A stretch of 30,796 nucleotides of DNA from an uncultured Collinsella sp. (GTDB lineage Bacteria; Actinomycetota; Coriobacteriia; Coriobacteriales; Coriobacteriaceae). The stretch spans positions 1-30,796 of the forward strand of contig CATZMG010000019.1 of assembly GCA_958421655.1 (NCBI GenBank), read 5' to 3'. A model generated the notes under the pieces. The model did not search any database. It saw only the letters and a program-made list of their open reading frames with translations, and had not been told where the DNA came from. Of the stretch, positions 1 through 7,443 are shown one piece after another (the stretch's first letter is position 1; the number at the start of each line of letters is the position of its first letter). The position numbers and the translations under genes were made by a program.

Positions 1-21
1 CTATGATCCAATTGCCTCGTT

Positions 22-621
22 CTAGGCATTCAGCTGGCCTTGCCAGAGCTTGCGATCGCTGTCGGTAATCTCTCGAATGATATGAGCTGGATTGCCGCCG
101 ATGATGACGTGGCTTGGAACGTCTTTAACAACAACTGAACCTGAGGCTATGACCACATCGTCTCCGATTGATACGCCCGGATTGATAATCACCCCGCCGC
201 CCATCCAGACGTTGTTGCCGATTACGACAGGCTTAGCATACTCGAGGTCTAGATTGCGCACATCGGCGTCAATTGGATGCCCAGCAGTAAATATACTCAC
301 ATGGGGTCCTAGAAAGACGTTGTCGCCAAAGGTCACGTAATTTTCGTCCAGAATCGTCAAACCGGTATTCGCATAGAAATGGTTACCAAACGAAACCCTG
401 TCACCGTGATCAAAATAAACGGGAGCCGTTAAGACCATATCGTCCGGAGCAGCGCGAAAACACTTCTTTAGTTCCTCAAAGGCGCTCGAATCAGCCCAAT
501 ACTCCGACTCATTAAACAACTTCTGAGCCGCATGCACCCTACTAAACGAATGGTCGTTAACCCGATAGGGGCTATAGAGCTCCCCGGCAATCATGCGGTC
601 CCATTCAACCTTATTTGTCAT
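22..621 (-). CDS. Sugar O-acetyltransferase, LacA/Maa family
   Basis: A 199-residue protein of the usual size for maltose/galactoside O-acetyltransferases, which move acetyl from acetyl-CoA to a sugar hydroxyl in the cytoplasm. The N-terminal ~60 residues match the family's helical lead-in (MIAGELY near residue 10). From about residue 70 there is a left-handed beta-helix of hexapeptide repeats (VTFGDNVFLGPHV, PVVIGNNVWMGGGV, VSIGDDVVIASGSVVVKDV). The family's catalytic His lies in TAGHP near residues 112-116, and IIGGNPA closes the helix. The ATG at 621 has a good ribosome site (AGGGGG, 5-nt spacer). It is a single gene with its own promoter, not coupled to pnp. Its codon use is visibly less GC-rich than that of its neighbours, which hints at later acquisition, but this was not measured. 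The true acceptor sugar cannot be read from sequence. Confidence 0.9.
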   Translation of the reverse strand: MTNKVEWDRMIAGELYSPYRVNDHSFSRVHAAQKLFNESEYWADSSAFEELKKCFRAAPDDMVLTAPVYFDHGDRVSFGNHFYANTGLTILDENYVTFGDNVFLGPHVSIFTAGHPIDADVRNLDLEYAKPVVIGNNVWMGGGVIINPGVSIGDDVVIASGSVVVKDVPSHVIIGGNPAHIIREITDSDRKLWQGQLNA

Positions 622-655
622 GCCAACCCCCTAGGCTAAGCGTTAGATGCGAAAA

Positions 656-664
656 AGTATATCA
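656..664 (-). promoter_or_regulatory. Extended -10 promoter of the acetyltransferase gene
   Basis: Read on the minus strand, TGATATACT gives an extended -10 element (TG-N-TATACT) 35 nt upstream of the start codon. No good -35 lies at 17 nt; TTGCTG at 681-686 would need a 19-nt spacer. The TG extension makes the call plausible without a -35. Confidence 0.5.
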
Positions 665-706
665 ACTAAGAATAGAAGACCAGCAAGCGACCAACAGCGC
701 TAACCA

Positions 707-855
707 GCCCTTTTGCTTGCGCCCGGGAGGGACGCATATGAAGTTTATCGCGAGTTCCGCACGCAAAGGAAAGCACTTAATGTGCTTTCCGTCTTGCGCA
801 GGACTGTAGAGCAGGAAACTTCATATGCGGCCCTCCCGGGCGCAAGCAAAAGGGC
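707..855. repeat. 149-nt inverted repeat with 40-nt arms
   Basis: The arms at 707-746 and 816-855 are reverse complements at 39 of 40 positions; the only mismatch involves position 830. The 69-nt centre contains a second perfect hairpin, GGAAAGCAC (768-776) with GTGCTTTCC (782-790), flanked by CGCAA/TTGCG (762-766 and 794-798), so the whole unit can fold as one long cruciform or hairpin. Reading inward from each arm, a Shine-Dalgarno-like GGGAGGG is followed by CATATGAAGTTT. This opens a 23-codon frame on the plus strand (738-809, MKFIASSARKGKHLMCFPSC...) and a 15-codon frame on the minus strand (777-824, MKFPALQSCARRKAH). The right arm overlaps the T-tract and 3' stem of the pnp terminator. 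It may be a dispersed repeat or a non-autonomous element; no transposase or clear target duplication is visible. Confidence 0.85.
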
Positions 856-877
856 GACCCCTGTACGGAGTCGCCCT
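847..877 (-). terminator. Rho-independent terminator of pnp
   Basis: On the minus strand AGGGCGAC (877-870) pairs perfectly with GTCGCCCT (858-851) across an 11-nt loop and runs into TTTTGCTT. It lies 25 nt past the pnp stop. Its 3' stem and T-tract are shared with the right arm of the large inverted repeat. Confidence 0.8.
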
Positions 878-901
878 TGTTGAGCTGCTTATGTTTAGCT
901 G

Positions 902-3142
902 TTACTCGGCGTCGTGGTGACGGCGGGGCTTGCGGCCTCCGTTGTCACCGGGACGGCGCGGACGGTCACTGCGCTCGGAGCGCTCGCGGCGCGTACGCTC
1001 ACGGCGCTGGAAGTGCTCGCCGTCGCCCTCGGAGGCACCCTCGGCGCGAGCCGGGGCCTCGGGCTTATCCAGACGATCGAGCGAGATCTTGCCGCGATCG
1101 TCGACCTCGATGACGACGACCTTGACCTCGTCGCCCACATTGAGGACGTCCTCGACCTTCTCCACGCGGCCCTTGGCGACGCGGGAGATGTGCAGCAGGC
1201 CGTCCTTGCCGGGCAGCAGGTTCACGAAGGCGCCGAAGGGCTGGATGGAGACCACGCGACCGGTGTACTCCTCGCCCGGCTCGGGAACCTTGATGATGAG
1301 CTTGATGCGCTCGACGGCCTGGTCGACGGACTCGCCGGTGCCGCCGACAAAGACGGTGCCGTCCTCCTGGATGTCGACCGAAGCGCCAGTCTCGTCCTGG
1401 ATGCCGCGGATGACCTTACCGCCAGAACCGATGACGTCGCGGATCTTGTCGGTCGGAACCTGGATGGAAACGATGCGCGGAGCGGTGCTACGCGTGGTGT
1501 GGCGCGGCTCGGGGATCACATCGAGCATCTTCTGCAGGATGAAGGCGCGACCCTCCTTGGCCTGCTGCAGGGCGCGGGCCAGGATGTCGAAGGTAAGACC
1601 GGTGGCCTTGTTGTCCATCTGCAGAGCGGTGATGCCCTCGGTGGTGCCGGTGACCTTAAAGTCCATGTCGCCCAGGAAGTCCTCAAGACCCTGGATGTCG
1701 GACAGGACCACGGTCTTGTCCTCTTCCTGGATCAGACCCATGGCGATACCGGACACCGGGCGCTTAATGGGCACGCCGCCGTCCATAAGGGCGAGCGTGG
1801 AGCCGCAGGTCGAAGCCATCGAAGAGGAGCCGTTGGACTCCATGACCTCGGAGACGACGCGGATGGCGTAGGGGAACTCGTTCTCGTCGGGGAGCACCGG
1901 AAGCAGGGCGCGCTCGGCAAGGTTGCCATGGCCGATCTCGCGGCGCTTGGGGCTGCCCATGCGGCCGGTCTCGCCGGTGCAGAACGGCGGGAAGTTGTAG
2001 TGGTGCATGTAGCGCTTGCCCTCGGTAGGCTCGATGGTATCCAGACGCTGGCCCTCGTTGAGCATGCCGAGCGAAAGAACCGAGAGCACCTGGGTCTGGC
2101 CGCGCTGGAACAGGCCGGAGCCGTGAACGAGCGGCAGGTAGTTGTCCTTCACCATGATGGGGCGGATCTCATCGGCGGCACGGCCGTCGACGCGCTCGCC
2201 GGTCTCGACGACCATGGTGCGCATGGCCTTCTTCTCGAGCTTCTTAAGCGCCACGGGGATCTCGCGCTCCCAAGCGGCCTGCTCCTCCTCGGTGAACTCA
2301 GCGCGGATGGACTCCTTCAGAGCCTCGACCTTACCGATACGGGAGAGCTTGTCGGCATCGCGAAGGGCGGCTGCCATCTCGTCGTAGTGGGCGAAGATGC
2401 GCTCCTGGACCTCCTCGACGGGCTGGTCGAGCGGGTACTCCTTCTTGACGATGGGGCCGTTGACCTGCTCCCACTCGGCTACGAACTCGTCCTGAGCCTG
2501 GCAGAAGGCAGCAAGGGCCTCCTGGCCAAACTTCATGGCGGCGAGCATGTCGTCCTCGGAGATCTCCTCGGCACCGGCCTCGACCATCGAGATGAAGTCG
2601 GCAGAGCCGCCCAGCTCCAGGTCCAGATCGGAGTTCTCGCGCTCCTCGTAGGTGGGGTTGACGATAAACTCGCCGGTCTCCACGTTACGGCCGATGCGCA
2701 CGCAGGCAAGCGGGCCCTCGAAGGGCACGCCGCCGAGCGCCAGGGAAGCACCCATGACGTTGATGACGTCGAAGGGGTTGACCTGGTCGGCGACGAGCGA
2801 GGTAGCGACGATGTGCACCTCGTTGCGGAAGCCGTCCGGGAAGCTCGGGCGAATCGGGCGATCGATCATGCGCGCGGTGAGCGTGGCCTTCTCGCTGGGA
2901 CGGCCCTCACGCTTGAGGTAACCACCCGGGATGCGGCCGGCGGCGTACATCTTCTCGTTGAAGTCGACGGTCAGCGGGAAGAAGTCGTAGTTCTTGCGCT
3001 CCTTGGAGACGACCACCGTGTCGAGCATCGTGGTGTCGCCCTGCTTGACCAGGCAGGCGCCGGTGGCCTGCTTGGCAAGCTCGCCCGACTCAAAGGTGTA
3101 GGTCTTGCCGTACAGCTCAAAGGTCTTGGATACGAGTGTCAT
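902..3142 (-). CDS. pnp: Polyribonucleotide nucleotidyltransferase (PNPase)
   Basis: A 746-residue 3'-to-5' phosphorolytic exoribonuclease that degrades mRNA to nucleoside diphosphates, working as a trimer and often with other degradosome proteins. The order is standard: two RNase PH-like cores (the first with AAGRIPGGYLKREGRPSEK near 67-85, the second with RVDGRAADEIRPI near 320 and STCGSTLALMDGGVPI near 445), then a KH domain (IRDVIGSGGKVIRGI near 570) and an S1 domain (YTGRVVSIQPFGAFVNLLPG near 630). The last ~50 residues form a basic, Arg-rich, low-complexity tail (RRERTRRERSERSDRPRR), probably an RNA or protein contact region. The ATG at 3142 has a strong ribosome site (AAAGGAG, 7-nt spacer). 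It sits downstream of rpsO, a very common pairing, but behind the rpsO terminator and a structured leader. Confidence 0.98.
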   Translation of the reverse strand: MTLVSKTFELYGKTYTFESGELAKQATGACLVKQGDTTMLDTVVVSKERKNYDFFPLTVDFNEKMYAAGRIPGGYLKREGRPSEKATLTARMIDRPIRPSFPDGFRNEVHIVATSLVADQVNPFDVINVMGASLALGGVPFEGPLACVRIGRNVETGEFIVNPTYEERENSDLDLELGGSADFISMVEAGAEEISEDDMLAAMKFGQEALAAFCQAQDEFVAEWEQVNGPIVKKEYPLDQPVEEVQERIFAHYDEMAAALRDADKLSRIGKVEALKESIRAEFTEEEQAAWEREIPVALKKLEKKAMRTMVVETGERVDGRAADEIRPIMVKDNYLPLVHGSGLFQRGQTQVLSVLSLGMLNEGQRLDTIEPTEGKRYMHHYNFPPFCTGETGRMGSPKRREIGHGNLAERALLPVLPDENEFPYAIRVVSEVMESNGSSSMASTCGSTLALMDGGVPIKRPVSGIAMGLIQEEDKTVVLSDIQGLEDFLGDMDFKVTGTTEGITALQMDNKATGLTFDILARALQQAKEGRAFILQKMLDVIPEPRHTTRSTAPRIVSIQVPTDKIRDVIGSGGKVIRGIQDETGASVDIQEDGTVFVGGTGESVDQAVERIKLIIKVPEPGEEYTGRVVSIQPFGAFVNLLPGKDGLLHISRVAKGRVEKVEDVLNVGDEVKVVVIEVDDRGKISLDRLDKPEAPARAEGASEGDGEHFQRRERTRRERSERSDRPRRPGDNGGRKPRRHHDAE

Positions 3143-3155
3143 TGTTCTCCTTTAC

Positions 3156-3226
3156 CCCACAGGCCCCTTGCCTGCGGGCTTCTCATGTGACGCGGGCCCC
3201 CTGCCCCCGCCACGCTTCAGAGCGTG
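3156..3226 (-). promoter_or_regulatory. Structured 5' leader of pnp
   Basis: Three hairpins in a row lie between the rpsO terminator and the pnp ribosome site. On the minus strand they are CACGCT-CTGA-AGCGTG (3226-3211), GCGGG/CCCGC (3210-3192, G-rich loop) and CCCGCAGG/CCTGTGGG (3178-3156, one G-U pair). The last ends a few bases before the Shine-Dalgarno. In enterobacteria pnp controls itself through cleavage of a leader stem by RNase III; a similar role here is inference from position only. Confidence 0.5.
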
Positions 3227-3245
3227 ATTGTTCACGCCCTTACAC

Positions 3246-3277
3246 AAAAAGAGCGCCCCGCTGCGCAGGACGCTCTT
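3246..3277 (-). terminator. Rho-independent terminator of rpsO
   Basis: On the minus strand AAGAGCGTCC (3277-3268) pairs with GGGCGCTCTT (one G-U pair) and is followed by a run of T (TTTTTGTG), 16 nt past the rpsO stop. It separates rpsO from pnp, so pnp needs read-through or its own promoter; none is obvious. Confidence 0.85.
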
Positions 3278-3292
3278 AGCATGTACAAATCC

Positions 3293-3571
3293 TTACTGGA
3301 TGTTGTCGCGGATGCCCAGAGCCTTGATGAGCTCACGGTACTCGACGATGTCGCTCTTCTTGATGTAGGAGAGAAGACGACGACGACGACCGACGAGCAT
3401 GAGCAGGCCACGACGGGTGTGGAAGTCCTTCTGGTGGGACTTCATGTGCTCGGTCAGCTCCTTGATGCGCTCGGTCAGGATGGCGACCTGAACCTTGGGG
3501 TTGCCGGTGTCGACCGGGGTGTTACCGAACTGAGCAGTCAGCTCTGCCTTGCGCTCTTTGGAAACAGTCAT
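3293..3571 (-). CDS. rpsO: 30S ribosomal protein S15
   Basis: A 92-residue S15 that binds the central domain of 16S rRNA and helps assemble the platform of the small subunit. It carries the family's conserved stretches FGNTPVDTGNPKVQVAILTERI, HTRRGLLMLVGRRRRLLSYI and YRELIKALGIRDNIQ in the normal order and at the normal length for the family (about 89). The start at 3571 (MTVSKERKAEL) is chosen because it has a close ribosome site (AAAGGTGAAACA) and matches family N-termini; the frame stays open upstream to 3667, but that part shows no S15 similarity. It is transcribed alone from a promoter near 3680 and ends at a terminator, with pnp next downstream. Confidence 0.97.
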   Translation of the reverse strand: MTVSKERKAELTAQFGNTPVDTGNPKVQVAILTERIKELTEHMKSHQKDFHTRRGLLMLVGRRRRLLSYIKKSDIVEYRELIKALGIRDNIQ

Positions 3572-3591
3572 TGTTTCACCTTTCGTTTCTT

Positions 3592-3617
3592 GTCGCCCGC
3601 GGGCGACTCGATTCGCC
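3592..3617 (-). promoter_or_regulatory. Candidate S15 autoregulatory leader with competing hairpins
   Basis: A perfect 16-nt palindrome, GTCGCCCGCGGGCGAC (3592-3607), sits about 20 nt before the rpsO start. Its minus-strand 5' arm can instead pair upstream: GGCGA (3617-3613) with TCGCC (3606-3602), loop ATCGAG. The two folds cannot coexist. S15 represses its own translation through the leader in many bacteria, using different structures in each group. That this is the local version is inference. Confidence 0.45.
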
Positions 3618-3676
3618 TCGGACTGGGAAGCCGCCGGTGGAGCGAGCAACCAAGGTCGAGGTACCAACAGGGCGGT

Positions 3677-3685
3677 ATGTTACCA
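3677..3685 (-). promoter_or_regulatory. Extended -10 promoter of rpsO
   Basis: TGGTAACAT on the minus strand is an extended -10 (TG-N-TAACAT) about 105 nt upstream of the rpsO start, in the recO-rpsO gap. No clear -35 was found at 17 nt. Confidence 0.45.
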
Positions 3686-3709
3686 CAAGCAGCTCGCCCC
3701 TGCGCATCA

Positions 3710-4459
3710 TCACCGACCCAACATGAATTCCATCGCACGGAGGCGCTGATCGGCATGTGTTGCCGCCCAGATATGCGAAAGCCCCAACAAAAAGGCTGCG
3801 GTATGGGGGTCAACCCTCTCGGCCATGAGCGCATCGAAGGTCATGGACATGAGGGCGCGCAGCCACGCGACCTCACCAGTCGACACCAGCTCGGCACCCG
3901 GAACACTCGACGCGCACGACCCGCACATGAGACCGCCCGCCTGGGGCGAAAAATACGACAGCATGGGGTCTCCGCACAGCACGCAGGCCGAAAAATCGGG
4001 TCGATAGCCAACATGCGACAGCAGCTTAAAGACATATGCCGCCACAAGTAGATCCATATGCGCCGTGTCGAGCCCGCTGCCCACCAAGGTAAGCGCTCGC
4101 TGCGTGATGGCAAAGGTAAACGGGTCCTCGGCGTCCTCGAACGAGCACACACGCGCGACCTCGGCGATCGCGCTCGCGGCGCAAGTCATCTCGTAATCGG
4201 GCGCAGCGCCGAGCGGCGCCTCCATAAGCTCGGCCTGGGAAACCACGTCAAGCGACCGTCCATGCGCGAGCAGCATATCGACGGTACAGAATAGCTCGCA
4301 GCGCGCCGCCAGGCGCCCACCGGGTTTGCGGGCGCCCTTTGCCACGGCGCGAACCTGCCGACCCCGCTCGTCAAGCATCGTCAGGATCAGGTCCGTCTCT
4401 TTGAGCTTCGTCTTGTCGAGGACGAGCACCTTCGTGCGACATGTCCGGGAGCCTGCCAT
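3710..4459 (-). CDS. recO: DNA repair protein RecO
   Basis: A 249-residue RecO, the RecF-pathway mediator that helps load RecA onto SSB-coated single-stranded DNA and anneals complementary strands. The N-terminal OB fold starts with TKVLVLDKTKLKETDLILTMLDERGRQVRAVAKGARK (residues ~9-45), the typical opening. A zinc-binding domain follows, with Cys pairs C159/C162 (CVLCG) and C179/C182 (CGSC). It is the last gene of the era-recO end of the conserved block; the gap from the era stop is 15 nt. The ribosome site (AAGGA) is 12 nt from the ATG, so translation may be weak or coupled to era. No terminator was found before the rpsO promoter. Confidence 0.95.
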   Translation of the reverse strand: MAGSRTCRTKVLVLDKTKLKETDLILTMLDERGRQVRAVAKGARKPGGRLAARCELFCTVDMLLAHGRSLDVVSQAELMEAPLGAAPDYEMTCAASAIAEVARVCSFEDAEDPFTFAITQRALTLVGSGLDTAHMDLLVAAYVFKLLSHVGYRPDFSACVLCGDPMLSYFSPQAGGLMCGSCASSVPGAELVSTGEVAWLRALMSMTFDALMAERVDPHTAAFLLGLSHIWAATHADQRLRAMEFMLGR

Positions 4460-4474
4460 GCGCGCCGCGCGTCC

Positions 4475-5551
4475 TTAGTCCTCGGCGTTGTAGCCAAAGC
4501 GGCGAATCTGAGCCTCGTCGTCACGCCAACCGGCCTTGACCTTCACGTCCAACTCCAAAAAGACCTGCGTGCCAAAAATGCGCTCAAGATCGCGACGGGC
4601 ATCGATACCGATATGCTTGATCATCTCGCCGCCCTTGCCGATGATGATGCCCTTTTGGCCCTCACGCTCGACGTAAATGGTGGCGTGCACGCGCAGCACC
4701 TTCTTGGTCTGCTCGAGCGCATCGCAGATAACGCCAACGGAGTGCGGAATCTCATCACGGGTGCGACGCAAGACCTTCTCGCGCACAAACTCGGCAACGA
4801 GCGTCTCGTCGGAAGTGTCGGTACCCATGTCCTCGGGGAACCAACGCGGGCCCTCGGGCAAAAAGTGCGCAACGGTCTCGATAAAGGCATCGACGTTGAA
4901 GTTCTTAACCGACGACGTCACGATCTCATCGTCATATTCCATGAGCTCGTGGGCGGCCTTAAGCTGCTCCATGACCTGTGCGGGATCAGCCTCATCGGCC
5001 TTGGTGAGCACCAGGACCTTCTTGGAACGGGCGTTTTTGACGCGTTCGGCAACCCAGGCGTCTCCCCTGCCGATCGGCTTGGTGGCATCAATCAAAAACG
5101 CGACGACATCGACATCGTTCAGCTCGAACAGCGCGCTCTTGTTGAGCTCGGACCCCAGGCCGTCCTTGGGCTTGTGGATACCCGGGGTATCGACAAAGAC
5201 CAGCTGGTAGCCGGGACGGTTAACGACGGCGCGCATGCGGCGGCGGGTCGTCTGGGCCACCGGCGAGGTGATGGCGACCTTTTTGCCATAGCAGGCGTTG
5301 AGCAGCGTGGACTTGCCGGCGTTGGGGCGGCCGACCAGCGCCACGAAGCCGCTGCGGAAACCGGGCTCAACGTCGCCAAAGCCCGCGAGGCTGTCGCCCT
5401 CGTCGCACAGGGCGTCGAGTTCCTCGTCGCTCATGCCCTCAAACGGATCGAACTCCTCGACATCCTCATAGGCATCGTTCGCTTCGGCATCCACCGCATC
5501 CAGGGACTCGTCGTCCAGAGTTTCATCGATAGGCTGCATATTGTCGGACAT
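4475..5551 (-). CDS. era: GTPase Era with a long acidic N-terminal extension
   Basis: A 358-residue Era, the essential GTPase that binds the 3' end of 16S rRNA during 30S maturation. The G domain has P-loop GRPNAGKST (74-82), G3 DTPG in VFVDTPGIHKPK (~119) and G4 TKAD (the usual N of NKxD replaced by T). The C-terminal KH domain has GIIIGKGGEMIKHIGIDAR. Family members are usually about 300 residues. The extra length is an N-terminal stretch of about 62 residues with 25 Asp/Glu and no Lys or Arg. The ATG at 5551 has AAAGGGA 5 nt upstream. The only later in-frame ATGs, at residues 5 and 40, would still leave acidic sequence. It follows dgkA by 12 nt. Confidence 0.96.
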   Translation of the reverse strand: MSDNMQPIDETLDDESLDAVDAEANDAYEDVEEFDPFEGMSDEELDALCDEGDSLAGFGDVEPGFRSGFVALVGRPNAGKSTLLNACYGKKVAITSPVAQTTRRRMRAVVNRPGYQLVFVDTPGIHKPKDGLGSELNKSALFELNDVDVVAFLIDATKPIGRGDAWVAERVKNARSKKVLVLTKADEADPAQVMEQLKAAHELMEYDDEIVTSSVKNFNVDAFIETVAHFLPEGPRWFPEDMGTDTSDETLVAEFVREKVLRRTRDEIPHSVGVICDALEQTKKVLRVHATIYVEREGQKGIIIGKGGEMIKHIGIDARRDLERIFGTQVFLELDVKVKAGWRDDEAQIRRFGYNAED

Positions 5552-5563
5552 GGAAATCCCTTT

Positions 5564-5941
5564 CTAAATAAAGCCGAGCGCGTGGGCAAATACCAGTAAG
5601 CCCACAATTGCGGCGGTGATGGAAAGTACGTATACGGAGGCGGCGGCGATATCCTTCGCGCGCTTTGCCAGCGGATGGAGCTCCTGGGTCGCCAGATCGA
5701 CAATCGCTTCCATGGCGGTGTTGCACAGCTCACCGTGAATCACCAGGCCACAACAGATGATAATCGTGGCCCACTCGGCAATGTCGAGCCCCACGATGCA
5801 GGCGGCAATGACAGTGCACACGCCCGCAACGAGCATAACCTTAATGTTGCGCTCGGTCTTGACGGCGGTGACGAAGCCCTCCATGGCGTAGGAGAACGAC
5901 TTTAAGAAGGACGGATGGTCCTTGTTCGATCCGGGAATCAT
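5564..5941 (-). CDS. dgkA: Diacylglycerol/undecaprenol kinase family protein
   Basis: A 125-residue integral membrane lipid kinase. The N-terminal amphipathic part SFLKSFSYAMEGFVTAVKTERNIKVM is typical, followed by three hydrophobic segments (about 36-52, 58-72 and 103-123). The family signature ExxNTAxE appears as ELCNTAMEAIVD (residues ~71-82), which carries the catalytic Glu and Asn. In Gram-positive bacteria this family mostly phosphorylates undecaprenol, and in proteobacteria diacylglycerol; the substrate here is not decided by sequence. Its ribosome site AGGAG overlaps the ybeY stop, and the ybeY-dgkA-era order is widely conserved, so it is surely cotranscribed. Confidence 0.93.
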   Translation of the reverse strand: MIPGSNKDHPSFLKSFSYAMEGFVTAVKTERNIKVMLVAGVCTVIAACIVGLDIAEWATIIICCGLVIHGELCNTAMEAIVDLATQELHPLAKRAKDIAAASVYVLSITAAIVGLLVFAHALGFI

Positions 5942-5950
5942 AGACGGCTC

Positions 5951-6460
5951 CTAGTCGTGGGCGTGGTTGGTGATGGGGCCGACGTGGACCAGCTTGGGGT
6001 CCTCGCCGCGCTCGAGCGCCAGATCGCGCAGGATGGCATCCTCGCGGGCCTCCATGACCTCAGCTTCGTCGTCCTCGATATGGTCATACCCCAGCAGATG
6101 CAGCATGCCATGCACGAGCATCAGGCGGCACTCGTCGGCAGGGCTATTGCCAAAGCCGGGGGCCTGGCGGGCAATGACCTGCGGGGCCAGGATGATATCG
6201 CCGAGCTCGAGCGTCTCGTCGGCGGGAATATCCTCGTCAAAGGCCGAGTCGCATTCAAACGAGAGGACATCGGTGGTGCGGTCGATACCGCGCCACTCGT
6301 GGTTGAGCTCGTGCATCTCGTCCTCATCGACATACGAAAGGGAAATCTCGACTTCACGCTCAACGCCCTCGGCGGCAAGCACGACCTCGCAGATGTGCTC
6401 CACCTCCCGCGCGTCGAGCAGCGTATCGAGCTCGGCATCGTTGCTGATCAATACACTCAA
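5951..6460 (-). CDS. ybeY: Endoribonuclease YbeY (16S rRNA 3'-end maturation)
   Basis: A 169-residue zinc-dependent single-strand endoribonuclease needed for 16S rRNA processing and ribosome quality control. The metal site HGMLHLLGYDH gives the HxxxHxxxxxH triad (H117, H121, H127). The upstream LSYVDEDEMHELNHEWRGIDRTTDVLSF is the conserved core. The start is a TTG at 6460 whose last bases overlap the phoH stop (TTGA). It is supported by AAAGGAG 6 nt upstream and by full coverage of the family N-terminus (SVLISND). No in-frame ATG would keep the first strand. Overlap with phoH suggests translational coupling. Confidence 0.95.
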   Translation of the reverse strand: MSVLISNDAELDTLLDAREVEHICEVVLAAEGVEREVEISLSYVDEDEMHELNHEWRGIDRTTDVLSFECDSAFDEDIPADETLELGDIILAPQVIARQAPGFGNSPADECRLMLVHGMLHLLGYDHIEDDEAEVMEAREDAILRDLALERGEDPKLVHVGPITNHAHD

Positions 6461-7443
6461 CGGGGCTCCTTTCGGTCGCGCACGCGCTTCTCGCGCACAT
6501 CATCATAAGCATCATATGCCTCGACGATACGCCCCACCAAGGCATGGCGTACCACGTCGGCGCGCTCCAGGTGAGAAAATGCGACATCGTCGACACGGCC
6601 TAAAATCTGCTCGACGTCGGCAAGACCGCCGCGACGACCCACCAGGTCGCGCTGGCTGAGGTCGCCGGTAATCACAAACTTGGAGTTAAAGCCCAGGCGC
6701 GTCAGGAACATCTTCATCTGCTCGGGCGTGGTATTTTGCGCCTCGTCGAGCACCACGAAGGCATCGCTCAGCGTGCGGCCGCGCATGTAGGCAAGCGGGG
6801 CGATCTCGATCACGCCGCGCTCCATAAGCTCATCGGTGCGCTCGCGATCCATCATGTCAAAAAGGGCGTCGTAGAGCGGACGCATGTAAGGATCGATCTT
6901 TTCCTCGAGGGTACCGGGCAAAAAGCCCAGGTTCTCCCCCGCCTCGACAACCGGACGCGTCAAGATCAGACGGCCCACCTCGTGACGCTTGAGAGCGGCA
7001 ACGGCGAGCGCCATGGCCAGATAGGTCTTACCGGTACCGGCAGGACCCAGGCCAAACGTGATGGTATGCGAGCGGATGGCATCCACATAGCGCTTTTGAC
7101 CAAGCGTCTTGGGGCGAATGGCGCGACCGCGATACGAAAGCAGCACGTCATCGCGAAGCGACGTAGCCTCGTGCTCACCGTCGCGCAAGACGGCCAGGCA
7201 GCGAGAGACATCGTCGGCAGACAGCGTGCGTCCGGCGGCCGCCTCGCGAAAAGCATGCTCGAAAAAGCGCGCCACGAGCTCGACCTCATCCGGATCACCG
7301 CTCACGGCGATACTGTCACCACGGGCGACCACATGGGCGCGAACCAAACTCTCGAGCGCACGAAGGACGCCGTCGCCGGCACCCAAAACGCGCGAGGGGT
7401 CAATACCCTCGGGAACGGTAAGTCTAATCTTCGAGGCTTCCAT
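6457..7443 (-). CDS. phoH: PhoH-like ATPase (P-loop, RNA-linked)
   Basis: A 328-residue member of the PhoH family, a P-loop ATPase/helicase-like protein tied by gene order to YbeY and RNA metabolism; the exact substrate is unsettled in the literature. It has an N-terminal KH-like region (~residues 1-80), Walker A GPAGTGKT (~132-139) and Walker B VVLDEAQN (the DEAQ form typical of PhoH), then ITGD and the sensor region. The start at 7443 (MEASKIRLTVPEG) is chosen for its strong site GGGAGG, 3 nt from the ATG, and for family length; the frame runs upstream to 7548 inside mtaB. It overlaps the 3' end of mtaB by 20 nt and ybeY by 4 nt. Confidence 0.95.
   Translation of the reverse strand: MEASKIRLTVPEGIDPSRVLGAGDGVLRALESLVRAHVVARGDSIAVSGDPDEVELVARFFEHAFREAAAGRTLSADDVSRCLAVLRDGEHEATSLRDDVLLSYRGRAIRPKTLGQKRYVDAIRSHTITFGLGPAGTGKTYLAMALAVAALKRHEVGRLILTRPVVEAGENLGFLPGTLEEKIDPYMRPLYDALFDMMDRERTDELMERGVIEIAPLAYMRGRTLSDAFVVLDEAQNTTPEQMKMFLTRLGFNSKFVITGDLSQRDLVGRRGGLADVEQILGRVDDVAFSHLERADVVRHALVGRIVEAYDAYDDVREKRVRDRKEPR

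Noticed and set aside
615..809. 64-codon plus-strand frame running into the inverted repeat
   Set aside because: Starts inside the acetyltransferase ribosome site with no signal of its own; only the internal start at 738 has a Shine-Dalgarno-like sequence, discussed with the repeat.
914..3190. 758-codon open frame on the plus strand opposite pnp
   Set aside because: It is a compositional shadow of a GC-rich gene: low-complexity Leu/Asp/Gly/Val protein without a known domain or ribosome site, while the opposite strand is an unmistakable PNPase.
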